NCBI GenBank assembly: GCA_963969365.1
Contig: OZ017755.1
Location: 2,294,001 to 2,358,000 of the forward strand
DNA from: Asterochloris sp. CNOR1
Lineage: Eukaryota; Chlorophyta; Trebouxiophyceae; Trebouxiales; Trebouxiaceae
Length of the DNA: 64,000 nt
Direction of reading: 5' to 3'
The notes under the pieces are model-generated. The model worked only from the letters and a program-made list of their open reading frames with translations, was not told the DNA's origin and made no database searches. The position numbers were made by a program, and so were the translations under genes. This document shows positions 47,201 through 59,033 of this stretch, piece after piece (position 1 is the first letter of the stretch; the number at the start of each line of letters is the position of its first letter).

Positions 47201-50200
47201 ATTGTATCTGCTGCGGGATGCACTTGACAGCATCCCCATACCCCCGAGTCGTTGCCAGGACACCATGTTCCTGCGGGGTGCTGCAACAGGCGTTTTGATG
47301 TCATGCTGTGCGTTGAACACACTGGCTGCTTGCTTGCTGCCTGTGTGTGCTTCAGGAAGGCCGCAAGGCACACCTGGGGCTGAAAGGACGTTTGCTTCAG
47401 GCAGGCCGCAAGGCACACCTGGGGCTGAAAGGCTGTTCGCTTCAGGAGTGCTGCACAGCCCACCTGGGGTGAGGGATGCCGCCATGCTCTGCGCGGCCAC
47501 AGGCCCCAGCAGGTTGCAGGAGACATCCAGGCGTGCCAGCGTGGTACGGATGTCAATGATGCGCTCCAGTGTGAGACCAGCCTCCTCACTCAGGTCGCAG
47601 TACCTGCAGAGAGGACAACTTCATTGACTCCTACTGACTGCATGATGGGTCATGTGTGCTCACTGCGGCGGACCTGCCTTCCTTTAGTGAGGCCAGAGCA
47701 GTTGCACATCATCTGGTGCAGAAGCCGGCCATCTTGTACACCCTTCTGGGCAGGGATCAGCCTGCACACCCAAGGCAGCACCTGCAAACACGACGGCGCT
47801 CAACAAGTCTTGTCTTTGCTGGGTGGCTCTCAAGTAGGTATTGAGCCTGCCCACAGTGCAGTGGGGGCTTCAGATCACAGCCCACCTGCACAGCACTGCA
47901 GCCACTCCCTGCAAACTTTGTGCAGCACGAGCAGGAACTCAGCTTGCCAAAGCAGCCGCAGCACCTGTACAGCAGCCAGGTCAGTGCACAGGCACAGGGC
48001 TGGCTGCAGGGGCAAGACATAGCATCTGCGCAGCAGCCGGGTCGCTGAAAAGAAGCATAGGACTGGGTGCAGGGGCAACGCATCCTGCCCTATTACTCAG
48101 AGGGCAGGTGCTGTTCAGGGTGAGATTAGCCTCCTCACTGGGGTCAGAGCACCTGCAGAGGGCAGCAGTAAGCTGCGACCCACATGACTCTGGTCGGTCA
48201 TTTATTCAACACAGGAAGCAGCATAGTGGGCCCATGCCAAGAGCTGGAGCTCTGCCGGTGTTGGCAGGCACCTCTACGCGTCCCGCCACCCAAGCAGGCA
48301 GTCCCGTGATGCTCAGCCCAGACAGCACTGCTGCTGCAAGCCTGACTGAGCAAATGAGTCACAACACATTGAAGTGTGCCCGAGAACAGCACATGCGGGC
48401 ACTTGCCTGAGATGCAGTGCCGTCAACTTCTTGGCAGTGCAAAGAAAGTCCTCCAAAGCTGCCAACCCCTTGGCACCTGCAGGACTCAGCTCATCAGTAG
48501 GAGGGCGCCAATCAAAACTAACAACAAAGATCGCCGGGGCAGCAGCCAAATAACAACATATGTTTGGGGTCCGCCAGACCCTGTTGTTCTGTCCACAGAG
48601 TTCTTGGGCAGCCTCCCAACAATGTGTGTTGTGAATTGCATTGTCAGCAGCCATTCAATGCAGAGGACAGAACGGGCAAGCGTGGATTGCTGGCAGCATC
48701 AGGCATTGGCTCCGCCCCTATGTGCTCAGGCAAGGCTAGTGCCACGATGTTTGTCAGCGAGATGGACGCTGCCACAGTGATTGGTGACAGCGTCGACCGG
48801 CATGAGGCAGCAGCTCCTGCTGCTGCTGCGCTGGTCACTCACCTATAGCATTGCCGGACAGGTGGAGCACCCTGATGTTGGCGTGCAGTCCAAGTACTGG
48901 TGCCTCTGTCGCCTGACTAGCAAGCAGCGCCTGCAGATGGGCGGGCAGGCAGTCCCCTTTGGGGCACCCGCTGGATTCCAGACACACTGGCCATATTCCT
49001 CTGGCGTCCAGCCCAGCATGCTGCCTGGGGTCACAATACGCTTCCAGGGTGGGCAGCCCTGAGAATGCTGCAGTGTTGCATCGACACCGCAGCAGGTGCT
49101 CACAGATGCAGCATGCACGTGTTGGCTTGGCAACCAACAGGTGCTCACTGCTGCGCCAGCTGATGGTGTGCATGCTGGCATGCCCCTTGACACAGCGCTC
49201 ACTGATGCGCCCTCCGCTGAGCCTGCAGCCGGTGCTGGCGCGCCACGTAGCATGCCCACAGCTGCGGCCAGAGCTGCAGCACCCGCAGCCTCCCCCCGCA
49301 CTGCAGCCTGTGCTGCCACACCCCCACGTCTTGTGACTGACTTCTTCATGAGCGTCTCAGCAAAGGTGGGCCAGCAGTCTGGGCTGAGCAGGTTGTTGGA
49401 GAGGTCCAGCATGTGCAGCCTGGCAACCTGCAGGCGAACCACCTAGCAGTGAACAGGGCTGGCATGGCCCGCCAGCAGCAGAGGGTATGTGGCGGAGCCC
49501 TATTGACCCGAAAGAGGCAGTATAAGTGCTGAGACTGTTGGGACTCCAGGCCTCAATCTTTCCATCAGGTAGGAGTCAGAGCACTCTCTGTGTCGCAAGG
49601 CAGTGGTGGCCAGGAGGCACTGTGTGTTCCAACACAGCCTGCTTCAGCACAGCTGCACTGCCCTGCACCTCTGGTGGACACTGCTCAGGCTCGCGATTAC
49701 TTTAAGAGTTGCTTCAAAAAGTGTGCAGCTGCTAATTATTGCAGCTGCGTCCTAGTTGTTGCATGCCCAGCAGCTTGTATGGAATTCCATGGGGCTGCCT
49801 GTGGGCAGGCCATGGAGGTGATGGCAGGCAGACAGGTGTTTCTGCCACAGCTGGCCACCTCTGACTGTGGAAGCAGCTGGAGCGGGCTCACAGGGGCTCT
49901 CACTGCCACAATTGGTGGCACAAGTTGGTGCCTCATGCTCGTCTCAGGTGCATTGCAAACCGATGGCATTGACAACAGAGACGCTTCCCTTCTAGACGTC
50001 CGGCAGCATTGCATGAGGCGCACCTCCAGGTGTGGCAGCAGCAGCAGGAGGCCGGCGTCCCCTAGCTGGGTGCCGTTCAGCCGCAGCTCCCTCAGGTGTG
50101 GCGAGGTGGACACGCACACGCCTACACTCTCAATCCCTGCATGAGTGAAGCAGCAGCGTCTGCACAAGGTACATGAGCAGCAAACCACTGCAGCAGGGAA

Positions 50201-53200
50201 GAGGCGGACATGGGAACTCTGATGAGAACCGAGTGGCATGTCACTGAGTCATATACCGGCAGCTACATGTGAGTGGATGCATGTGAGGATTGGGACATTG
50301 GGCGCAAGGCATCAGCAGCAGGGTGCGAAAAGTTGAACTGAGGCTGCAGGTGTACAGGAGGCATCGATGCAGCTGTGCCTCCACTGGGAGTGCCAGGACG
50401 GGGGCCGCTGTTCATGGCATGCCGACCTTGCACGCAGGAGATTCACTTCAGCAGCACTTTTGTTGTCTCTGCAGTGCACACACAGGGCAATTAGTGGCCA
50501 GCACACACCTGAGTCGTCCAGCGGCATGTGTGACAGGTTGAGCACGCTGAGGCGCAGCTGCGACAGCACAAGGGACGAGGGGCGGCAGGCCAGTTCCGCA
50601 CACTTGGCAATGTAGCTACGCTCAGGCTCTACACTGGGCCCTGCCTGCAGCCCATGACACAGAGAGGTTAGCTGAGAGGTGGAGGGGCACAGCTGGAAGC
50701 GGTGTGCCTCTGTCTCATGCTCCACACCGGGCCCTGCCTTGGCCCAGAACACACAGAGAGATGCTCAAAGGTAGAGAGGACCACTGTGCAGTGTAGCTCA
50801 GCCGAGGTTCTACACCTGACCCTGCCTGCAGCTCAGCACAGCAAGATGAGCTGAAAGACAGAGTGAGTACAGTTGGACCCAGCCTGGCTGCGGCTCAGTC
50901 TGGTGCAGGTCAGCGTAGCTGACAAGGTGATGTGTGGCTGAACGCAATGTGCTCTCAGCCAAACTCCACAGAGACGGCGGGCTGGCTGCCCAGACACAAT
51001 CAGCCACAGCTGTAGTGGCTGCAGCGTCTGGCTGGGCACCTGCCCCTGATATAGGCAGCTGCAGGTGGGCAAATGCTGCTGTCTCTGAGGGCAGGCAGCG
51101 CACTGCAATGCATCCAGACGACATAGGGCCGCAGCCTCAAGCAAAGATTGTGCTGTCTGCGCTGAGTAGGTACACCTTCCAGGCTTGAGGTGGCCCATGT
51201 CATCATATACCCAGCTGTGGTGGCTGCAGCACCTGGCTAGGCCCATGCTCCTGCTGAGTGACATCTTGTGCAGACGAGTTGCCATCGTGAGAATCATGCA
51301 ACGTGCGGCCATGCATCCACCCACAGTAGTGCATCCACAAACCAGGGGGCTGCCCCAAACAGTGTGTGTACTGCCAGCCTGGCCTCAGCTCACCTCCAGC
51401 GAATAGGCTGGCAGGCTACCCAGGTCGCTATCAGCCTCTGGATTGGTGGCGACAATGTCTGGCTGGGCACCCGCCCTGCCTGGTGGTGTAGCATCCCACG
51501 TGGACAGGTCGACATGTTGCTCAGAGCTGCCAGTCATCACGTCATGGAGGGACAGGCTGCAGCCAAAGAGGTAGCTAGACTCAGATGATTGCAGAGTTGT
51601 AAAGCGACATCTCACCGTCAGCAGTGGGATGCGCTTGTGGTCTGTTCCAGGATGCCATGCTTCAGGGAGCACAACATGAGATTGCCCTGCTCAAATTGTG
51701 CCCGGCACATGCAGAGACAGGCGGTCAACTGCTAGGCTTGCGGCATCTCTGGCTATCTTGAGGTATCGCGCTCCAGTAGTAAGTGATCAGCGTTGCAGAA
51801 TCAATACGCTGTCCCAAAGCTGCAGGGCCAGGCACATGCACACCTGTGCTGGTGCCTGATAGCCATGCACACCTGCCTGAGATGGCATCCAACTGCAAAG
51901 ATGCCGCCCGTGCACACCTTGGGTTGATGCTGACTGCACATGCACGTGCAGAGGTTCCGCATGGACACCTGAGATCGTGGCTGGCAGTGCATACACCAAG
52001 AGATGCCACATACACACCTGGCCTCGTGGCTGATAGCGCCTGCCTGGCCATCTTGGCCTGGCACCATGGCACCGGTCTTCAAGCGCAGGATGTCTGCCAT
52101 GGCATTGGCCTCAACGTTGCCGAGGGAATCCTCACCCTGCAGCACAGAGGGAGGCCTGAAGCGCCGCTGGTGCGCAAGACGGGGCTGTGTGCTGAGGGAG
52201 TCCTGCTGCAAATCCCTGCAAGCAGATCCGGCGGCCCTAAGGATGGCGGGCCTCCTGTGCTGCACGGACGGTGAGGCGGCCAGTGAGGCAGTCACTCTGT
52301 GCTGCCCTACCTGTGAGGCAGTCCACTCGTCCGAGATGGGTGCCATGCCCAGCAGCCCCTGTTGCAGCTCCTGCGTGCCCGATTTGGCCCCTGTGGCCGC
52401 CCAAGACGTCCTGGTGAGGCTGCCCCCAGCCACAGACTGCCGCCTGCTAAGCGGTGACGGTGGGCCGACGAGTGTCGACCCTGAGGCTGCTGTGGACCCC
52501 CGCGGGGTGAGCACAGCAGCTGCTGGGACCAGGCCAGGGCCCCTCACGGGGGTGGATTTGGGGCTCATCAGTACAGAGCCCCCGGCAGAGGCCTTTGGAC
52601 TGCGCGCCGCAAAAGACTGGCGTCGGGGAGCCATGCCTTTCCGCGAGGAGGGGGAGCTGCTCAGCACTGCAGCAACATGCATGGATCCTCAGGTGTGCGA
52701 AGCCTGGCGCCTGTAGCCCTTGCACAGTCTGCTGTGCGATAGCAGAGGAGAGGGAGGGTGGAGGGCCAGCCTGCCAGCTTTCACTCACGATGCTTGAAGC
52801 AGGGTGACACATGACTGCAAATGTTATTTGCACCTAGAAGCCCTGCTTGACTAGCAGTATACAGAAATTGCGGACCCCCAGCCTCCAATCAAGCAAGGCC
52901 AGCGCTGCTGTGCAGAGCGCTTTACGCCTGCTGGGTTTGCACCAGAGGCAGCCCTGCCTGCACCACCCCATGACCTGCCTGGTGACCGGGACCGGCGCTG
53001 CTTCTTGGGGCTCATCAGGTTGGCAGTCCAGGACCCATCTTCCTGCACAGGTACTGGTGTGAGTGGGCGAGATTATTCACAGAGCCGCCTGAGGGACATC
53101 CTTCCGCAGAGGCAGATGTGCAGCAAGGAGGGCTCATGATGCAGGTCTGCCACCGCCTGCAGGGCAGCCCAGGACCTGTCCTCTTGCTCAGAGCAGCTGC

Positions 53201-54153
53201 ACAGCATGCACAGCAACCAGATGCAGGGTTGCCATCACTCATAGGCAGACCAAAGATGATCTTTCTCCACAGACAGGAGCGCATCGAGGAGGACTCTGCA
53301 CTGTATAGGCCTAACACTTCCTGGAGCGCATTGCTGGGGTGCCAGTCTCATGCCCAGACAGCTGTGCACTGCGCGGGGTGACCCAGACTGCAGGCCATCT
53401 TGCAGGGCTGGAGGTGCATGCATGCCAGCAGCCGCCCCCAGCATGGCATGCAGATCGGGTGGTCCGGCAGGCACGCCGCTGACGGTCGCCAGAAATCCTC
53501 AGGGAACACACAAGGGCCTTTGTGCAGCCTCAGACTCTTGGTGCTGCTGTGTCAAGGCAGCTGGCACCCACATAACCACCTCAAGCCCTGCACTCTCGAA
53601 CAGGAATGTGTTGACCCTCCGCGCATCTGTCACGATGCAAAACTTACTGTGGGCAGGCTGTCAGAGGTTTGCTCCAGGGTTTCAGGCACTGCGCCAGAGT
53701 CCGCCTGACTCTGCGCAGCCTTGAGCATCTCAAGCTGCTCCCCGATGCGCTCCTCTCTGCATGAGAAACTGGCTCTCAGGAACACCTTTGACCTGGGCAT
53801 TCCCTGCACGAGCTTTGGGTGGTATAGGCTGCTCTCAATGCGTGCCTCCCTGCGTGGTGGACTGCTCTCAGAAGAGCCTAAGCTCGACATCTCCTGAGAG
53901 TTGCTGAGTGGTGCAAGCAGGACCTCAAACAAGTGGCGAACTCTTCCTGTCAGCCCTGATGCTGCTGCAGAGCTGCAGCCTAATTGCTGAGGCAAAGCCA
54001 CAGCAGACACGCCCACAGTGCTGGCCAAAATCTGCCAGGAGAGCATACCTGGCTGCTTCAGCATGGAGCACATCAGCCTGCTGCAGAGTTTCCTACAGCA
54101 GATCTGCAGCCAAATCGGCCCTGCTGTGCTGCATTTCAGTGCATCTGCGTTGC
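44264..54153 (-). CDS. Leucine-rich repeat protein with disordered region (C-terminal part of a large locus)
   Basis: Exons: 54049-54153, 53648-53756, one near 53045 downwards, 52311-52666, 52018-52136, 51394-51556, 50509-50644, 50024-50136, 49203-49427, 48843-48930, 48407-48476, 47464-47603, 46753-46886, 46066-46250, 45682-45898 and 44264-44737, with consistent phases. The start is coiled coil (EERIGEQLEMLKAAQ). A Ser/Pro-rich stretch with MSPKSTPVRGPG follows, then RNI-like LRRs: LSVLNLSHMPLDDSG, LRELRLNGTQLGDAG, LHMLDLSNNLLSP, VLHLSGNAIGAKG, LTALHLRYCDLSEEAG, ARLDVSCNLLGP, LRHLSISWCRLQDG and LTRLDLSQTVLGG. The C-terminal 158 residues are not recognised. Two introns look GC-AG. A TAG at 54093-54095 interrupts the first exon. 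Phase suggests it continues from the 54391-58884 exons as one gene. Function unknown; protein scaffold likely. Confidence 0.65.
47350..47480 (-). repeat. 45-bp tandem repeat at an exon end
   Basis: Copies at 47350-47394 and 47395-47439 differ at few positions, and a third diverged copy (47440-47480) spans the real donor after exon 47464-47603. Each copy contains cacctgggg, the exon-end context. Confidence 0.85.
47604..48406 (-). other. GC-AG intron in the LRR gene
   Basis: Minus-strand donor CTCAG|GCAAGT, phase 2, acceptor CTGCAG|GTACTG. The join gives LTALHLRYCDLSEEAG, a textbook RI-type LRR. The nearby GT alternative is in the wrong phase. Confidence 0.75.
48098..48165 (-). repeat. Decayed copy of an LRR exon start
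   Basis: Aligns with 47555-47620. Both contain cctcctcact and an acceptor ctgcagag on the plus strand. It lies within the 803-nt GC-AG intron. Confidence 0.7.
50690..50835 (-). repeat. Degenerate copies of LRR exon 50509-50644 acceptor side
   Basis: Two blocks carry accgggccctgcc and acctgaccctgcctgcagc, matching actgggccctgcctgcagc at 50632-50652, with further similarity around acacagagag. Confidence 0.5.
51000..51260 (-). repeat. Degenerate copies of LRR exon 51394-51556
   Basis: About 51020-51060 reads GAGAQPDAAATTAVAD on the minus strand against GRAGAQPDIVATNPEAD in the exon. A weaker copy is near 51215-51260. Confidence 0.6.
54093..54095 (-). other. In-frame TAG in the LRR locus
   Basis: The frame reads DLAADLL-TAG-ETLQQADVLHAEAA, amphipathic on both sides, and the exon's phases at both ends fit its neighbours. 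One transition would make it CAG. Confidence 0.6.
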
Positions 54154-54390
54154 CTGCAGGCTGAGTCAGTTGCTCACACGGGACAAATGATGCATGTTAT
54201 CGCCAGCGGTTGCTGTCGTAATGTTGCTCATTTCGCCAGCAATCTCCTCACTGACTAAAAGCCTCTACGACAAGTAAACCCATCACTTGAGCTCTCGACA
54301 TAGCTTCCTTGCAATGAATTGGCATGACAGGGCTCAAGCCCCCCGCTGAAGGCTGCTTGCTGACTGGCAATCTGAGAGATATGCCGCTCC

Positions 54391-57300
54391 TCACTTGAGC
54401 TCCTGGCGCAGCCTCCCCGCAAACACCGCCATGGCACTGCTCAGGTCCCACTCGTTGACCCGCTTGTGTTCCAGCTCAAAGGCCACGGCGTGCTGCACCT
54501 GTGCAGCTGCCTGTTTGCGCGCCTTCTCCTGCAGGCAGCGATGCCGATCCTTGAGTGGCCAGGCTGCGCTCTGCGTTGTTACCTGCATGAGCACGGCCCA
54601 TCTAGGATGAAAGGCAACGCAGCAATGTGTCGCTGGTGAGCTTCAAACAAATCCTTGGCTGTGTGAGGGGCTTTCAGATGACTCACAGCAACATTCAGAT
54701 GGCCCAAGTATGTCTGACATGGGAGAGGATATTCAGACGGCGCAGCCATTGCCTGTCACGGCAGCTCGAGGGTGTGAGGCATCACAGATACAGCCTGCCA
54801 GCCGCCCAGTGCCTCAGCAGACAGACCTTGAAAGAGAGGGTTCAAACCCATGTCTGAGCCTGGATCAGCCGGGAAATTGATCCGCAGACCTTTGCGGAAG
54901 CAGCACAACCGTGGTGCTTAGCAGATGCTGCAGTCATTGGTTGACAGGGTTCAGGGTTCAGAGTTTACGGTGCTCAGCTGACCTTGAGGGAGCGCAGAAT
55001 GGGGTTGGTGCTGTCCAGAATGCCCATTTTTCGGAGGTAGGCAGTCTCCCCTGCAGCAATGCGCTTCTTCAGGGTCTCCTGTACCTACAGGCAGGCAGGT
55101 GGTGCACTTTATGCGCTGGCTGTGACGAGAGCCCTCCGCCCTCGAGAGCACTGCACGGTGCTGTGGCAAAGTGCAGACATGCAGTGGTAGTCCAGCTACG
55201 GCTTGAGGTGCGTACATTCACACAGCACAGCATGCCGCCCACAGAACACCTTTGCAGGCACAAGTGGCAGCTGGCCGTGCAGCTTGGCAGCTGCGGCTTT
55301 GCTGCTGCCTGCTGTGCAGTGCTGGTTGTACATGTCTGCCCTTGCAGCGTCATAGGAGCCCGCTCTCACCTTCCTGTGAAAGGCTGCCTCCTGCTCCCCT
55401 CGCCACTCCAGTGCCCGCCGCCGCACCTCAGAGTTGAACTGCTGTGGGTCCATGTCCACATACACCTCTGTGTTGGCCAGGGGGCGCCAGGAGGCCCTGC
55501 ATGCGGTGACGTGCAGTGCTGCAGAAGTCCGCGCGTGACCAGCGCTGGGTGTGCAGCCAGGTAGGCAGCCAGAACCCTTTGTGCAGCACAGCGCAGGTTG
55601 GGGCACAGGTGTGGCAGGACCTGCAGGGACACACCATCAGAAGGCCCTGCAGCGCTCTGCCCAGACAACTGGCAGGTGCTGGCATGACACAGCATTTGAC
55701 ACTAGTCCAAGCAGATCTGCTCTGCCTGCAGCACACAGTACCCCAGGTCACAGCTGCAGAAAGTTTTCCACGCCAGAAGACAGCCCTGCTGCCTACTGCT
55801 GGAAAGGTCTGTCCCCTCAGCTAAGCCTTTCAGCATCTGGCCGGAGGGGCAGTGGGGTCATGACCGCAAATCTTGCAATGCGATGCAGGCTTGGTGGACA
55901 TTCCCACAGCTGCAAACTGCCAGGCTGTGAGGTGGGGCACACCTGTAGAGCCTGTGGCTGAAAAGCTTTCTTGTCAATCTCCCCCACCTGGGCCAGATCG
56001 GCCATGATTTCGACCAGCTAGACACACTTGCACAGCATGTCGCTGGTCAGGGTGTTCACGTGGAGCACCCTTTTCAAGGCAGGTCCTTAGATATGCCACC
56101 AGCCAGGGCGCACCTGCGCTGCCTGCTGCTGGCAGAGTCCTCCCCCGTGCCAGCCCCCAAAGCACCCAGCTTGAGCAGCGGCACAGGTGTGGCCCCCGCT
56201 GCTGCAGCCCGCCTGTCCATGCTGTTCTGGCGGCTGCCTGAATTTTTCCGCTGCATGCTGTTCTGGCGGCTGCGCGCTCCTGCTTTGCTGGGGCTGGTCT
56301 TGATTGCCCGCAGGCGCGGGGACTCCTGAATCTGCACATGCAGGCTGGGGAGGGGGACTTCGCCTGCACTGCTCGGCGGCATGGCAGCCATTGGTGGCTT
56401 GCTCTCCTCTGAGGCTGTGGTGGACGCTGCCATGCTGCTGCTCAGTGCACTGCGGGCGGCTGCCGAGTCTCCTAGAGAGACCTTCCGGCTCCTCTTCACG
56501 CTCCTGGGACGCCGCGTGAGGTGCACATTGTCCTACACAGTCAACGTGCAGTACTGAGCAGCACAACTACAGCTGGCAGCCCTGGGCTCCGTGTGAGTCC
56601 CTGCAGCTCTGCAATGAAGCCTTGTGAGGTCCTCAGCATCTTGTGCAGTCCAGCTAGGCAGCAGCGGCAGTCAGCAGCCATGCAGCTAAATCACCTTGAG
56701 CAGCCTGGTGGCTCTGTGTGATGCTCTCATGTTGCCGCGTCAGGTGCATGGCATTCTGCGTGTCATTCAGCGGTCTTCATCAACCACCTGGCAGCCTTAG
56801 CTGTTGCTGCCAGGTCTAGAGGTCATCCCAGCAGGACGCATGCAGTCTCAGGCAGGTTGCAGATGTGCAGCTTTGTGCCAGAAGGCGCAGCTTCTCTCTG
56901 CCATGCACGAAGGGCTGCATGAGACTGGTACTGGACAGCAGACTCCAGCGGCAACTGGATGCAGAACGACGCCTCCTCTTTCACAACCACAATTTACTGC
57001 AGAAACCAGCACTGGTCAGCAGCCTTAGCCGCAGCTGCTGAGTCCTGAGAGTCACATGCCTGTGCACCATGCTGGCAGCTGCAGTAGGGAAGGCGGCTGC
57101 TGCAGGTGCCTTGGGCGACCTCCCAGAGATTTGGCGGTGTCCACTAATGAAGGCGCATCATCTCTCAAGCGAAAAGCGCCGCATGAACGGAGCTCTAAAC
57201 AGAAGCCCCAGCCGCAACAGGCGGTCATCGAGAACCACCTGCGTTCGCCCTGAAGCAGCAGCTGCAGCACGGAAGGCTGCTGCTGCGGATGACTTCGGCG

Positions 57301-58884
57301 TCCTCCCTGCAAAGCGAGGCGTGTCGACCACCCGAAACATGGTCGGCCGGGCCGTCATGAATCCGTGGCGGCCTGTCTCTGGGGCTGAGGGTGCCCTGCA
57401 GCAGAATGATATATGTGGAGCGTTGCAACAGTCGTCGACTGGGCTGCAGCAAGGTCCTGTTCCCAGAGTGGGGAATGGCACCATTGTGCATGACGATGGT
57501 GGAAAGCTTGCAACAGCTGCAGCATGCACCAAGTGAAGCAATGAAGTGGCTGTCGCAGCCCAATTTCGCCTGACAGTGACGAGCAGTTGATGCATGCTGC
57601 AAGGCTGTGACATGCATGTGCTAGCTGAAACCATTCTGCACCCCTGACAGCTGGCAATGACAAACTCGCCTGGCAGTGGTGGGTACTGATGCAGGCTGCA
57701 GCATGCGCTCCTTGAAGCTGGCGTGAGGCTGGCCCGCCATGCTCAGCACGCCATCCACCTGACCAGCCAGGTAGCGCTTCTGCAGGCAGGCAGGGCAGAC
57801 CATGCGATGCACACCTGCCCAGCCACGGGCACCTGGTGCAGTGTGCACAGTCAAGACAGCAGGAGCAGGGCCTGGCCAGGTAGCAAGCCTGGCAGGTGTA
57901 GTGCCCAGGTATGAATCTGAGCTGCAGGGACTCTCAGCCTGGGTTGCTGCTACCAAGAGGAACTCCGTGGCTGCCCTGAGCTGCAACAGGACTGCAGAAT
58001 GTGAGGCGCCGTAAGCGCAGCCCTGGGAGAGTCCAGCACTGCGCTACTCTTGCAAGCACCTCAGCACTGCTGCAGCGCCAATGGGGACAGCTGCGGCTGC
58101 CGCAGGGCTGTCACAGGGCCTTGCTGGGCTGCCCCCATGCAGATGAGAGCTGGCTGAGAGTTGGCTGTGCACTGTGGTCCAGGACCTGCACGGTCAGCTG
58201 GCCAATGCCTGTCAGCTCAATGCTTCAAGCCCGCGAGATTGCACCATGAGCTGGCCTAGGGTGGCTGCTGTGAATGGGCTGACACCTGTTACGATCTCAG
58301 CCTTCAAGGCATGTGAGTGTGCACCTTGAGCTGGCTGAAGCTGGCACGCATGAGATGGGTGATGTGGGACTCCAGCTGCGAGGGCGCCAGTGCAGCCTTG
58401 CTGCTCATGCCAAGCTTGTCGCCCCGAATAGTCACCCGCGGGTTGCTGACTGAGGCTGAGGCGGCGCGAATGCCGTGCACTGCCCTGCAACATGTGCAAG
58501 CCAGCCTGTGGATACCGCTTTAGCGGGGAGGTGCGGCCAGGATCATGCTTGTGGTGATTTATGCAAAGCAGTAAATTTACTGCACTCCAGGAGGCAGCAT
58601 GCAGCCGAATTAATGCTGTCGGCCAGTCAAGATGCTGTAGCCTCTGCTGCTTTGTTCAGAGTAACTGCCTCAGATGGCAGACACTGCAGGCTGCATGATT
58701 CTTACTTGGACAGGGCCTCATGCTGCGCTATCTTGGCAGCAGTTCTGTTGTCGGCGTCATAGGACATGGACATGCTGTGCTCTATCTCCTGCTGCTTGCG
58801 CTTCAGCTCCAGCAATCCAGGCACTGCCTCTGCAGCCAACACTGCCTCCTGCTGGACGTTGGGGGCCTCCTTAGGCTCAGACAT
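54391..58884 (-). CDS. N-terminal part of the LRR locus, or a separate coiled-coil/helical protein
   Basis: Start MSEPKEAPNVQQEAVL at 58884. Exons: 58706-58884, 58325-58484, 57670-57779, 57239-57395, 56114-56532, about 55943-56077, about 55497-55620, 55370-55496, 54983-55078 and 54395-54582. Content: an N-terminal coiled coil (LLELKRKQQEIEHSMSM), a basic Ser-rich low-complexity stretch (SRQNSMQRKNSGSRQNSMDR), then helical segments (RVLAAYLAAHPALVTRGLL, VRRRALEWRGEQEAAFHRK, ETLKKRIAAGETAYLRKMG). The last exon either stops at TGA 54391-54393 or, at a strong donor AA|GTGAGG, continues in phase into 54153. The intron 57396-57669 looks GC-AG (GCCAG|GCGAGT). A possible TAG at about 56010 and a frame conflict at 55496-55500 mean either decay or errors in my model. 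No family recognised. Confidence 0.5.
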
Positions 58885-59033
58885 ATAAGCTGCTGCCTTC
58901 AGTGATTCCAGACGCTGCAGGGCAGGCAGCTGTGCAGACCAGAGCAGAGAGCTCCAGGAGGTCGCATAGTGTCACACAGCCACACGTAGGTTTAAAACAC
59001 CTCGGACTCGAGGCTGGGGTGGCAGTCATAAAC
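58885..59033. promoter_or_regulatory. Compact bidirectional promoter, LRR locus / plastid L11
   Basis: Only 149 bp separate the two opposite start codons, so both 5' UTRs and core promoters must share it. No specific motif recognised. Confidence 0.5.

Noticed and set aside
54835-54855. GGGTTCAAACCC resembling a tRNA T-loop
   Set aside because: The flanking bases do not form a 5-bp T stem, no D arm or anticodon arm is present at the right distance, and the match is explained by a short palindrome within an intron.
57158-57634. 159-codon minus-strand frame in the LRR locus taken as one exon
   Set aside because: Only 57239-57395 joins in phase with neighbours through a canonical acceptor; the rest lies beyond splice junctions.
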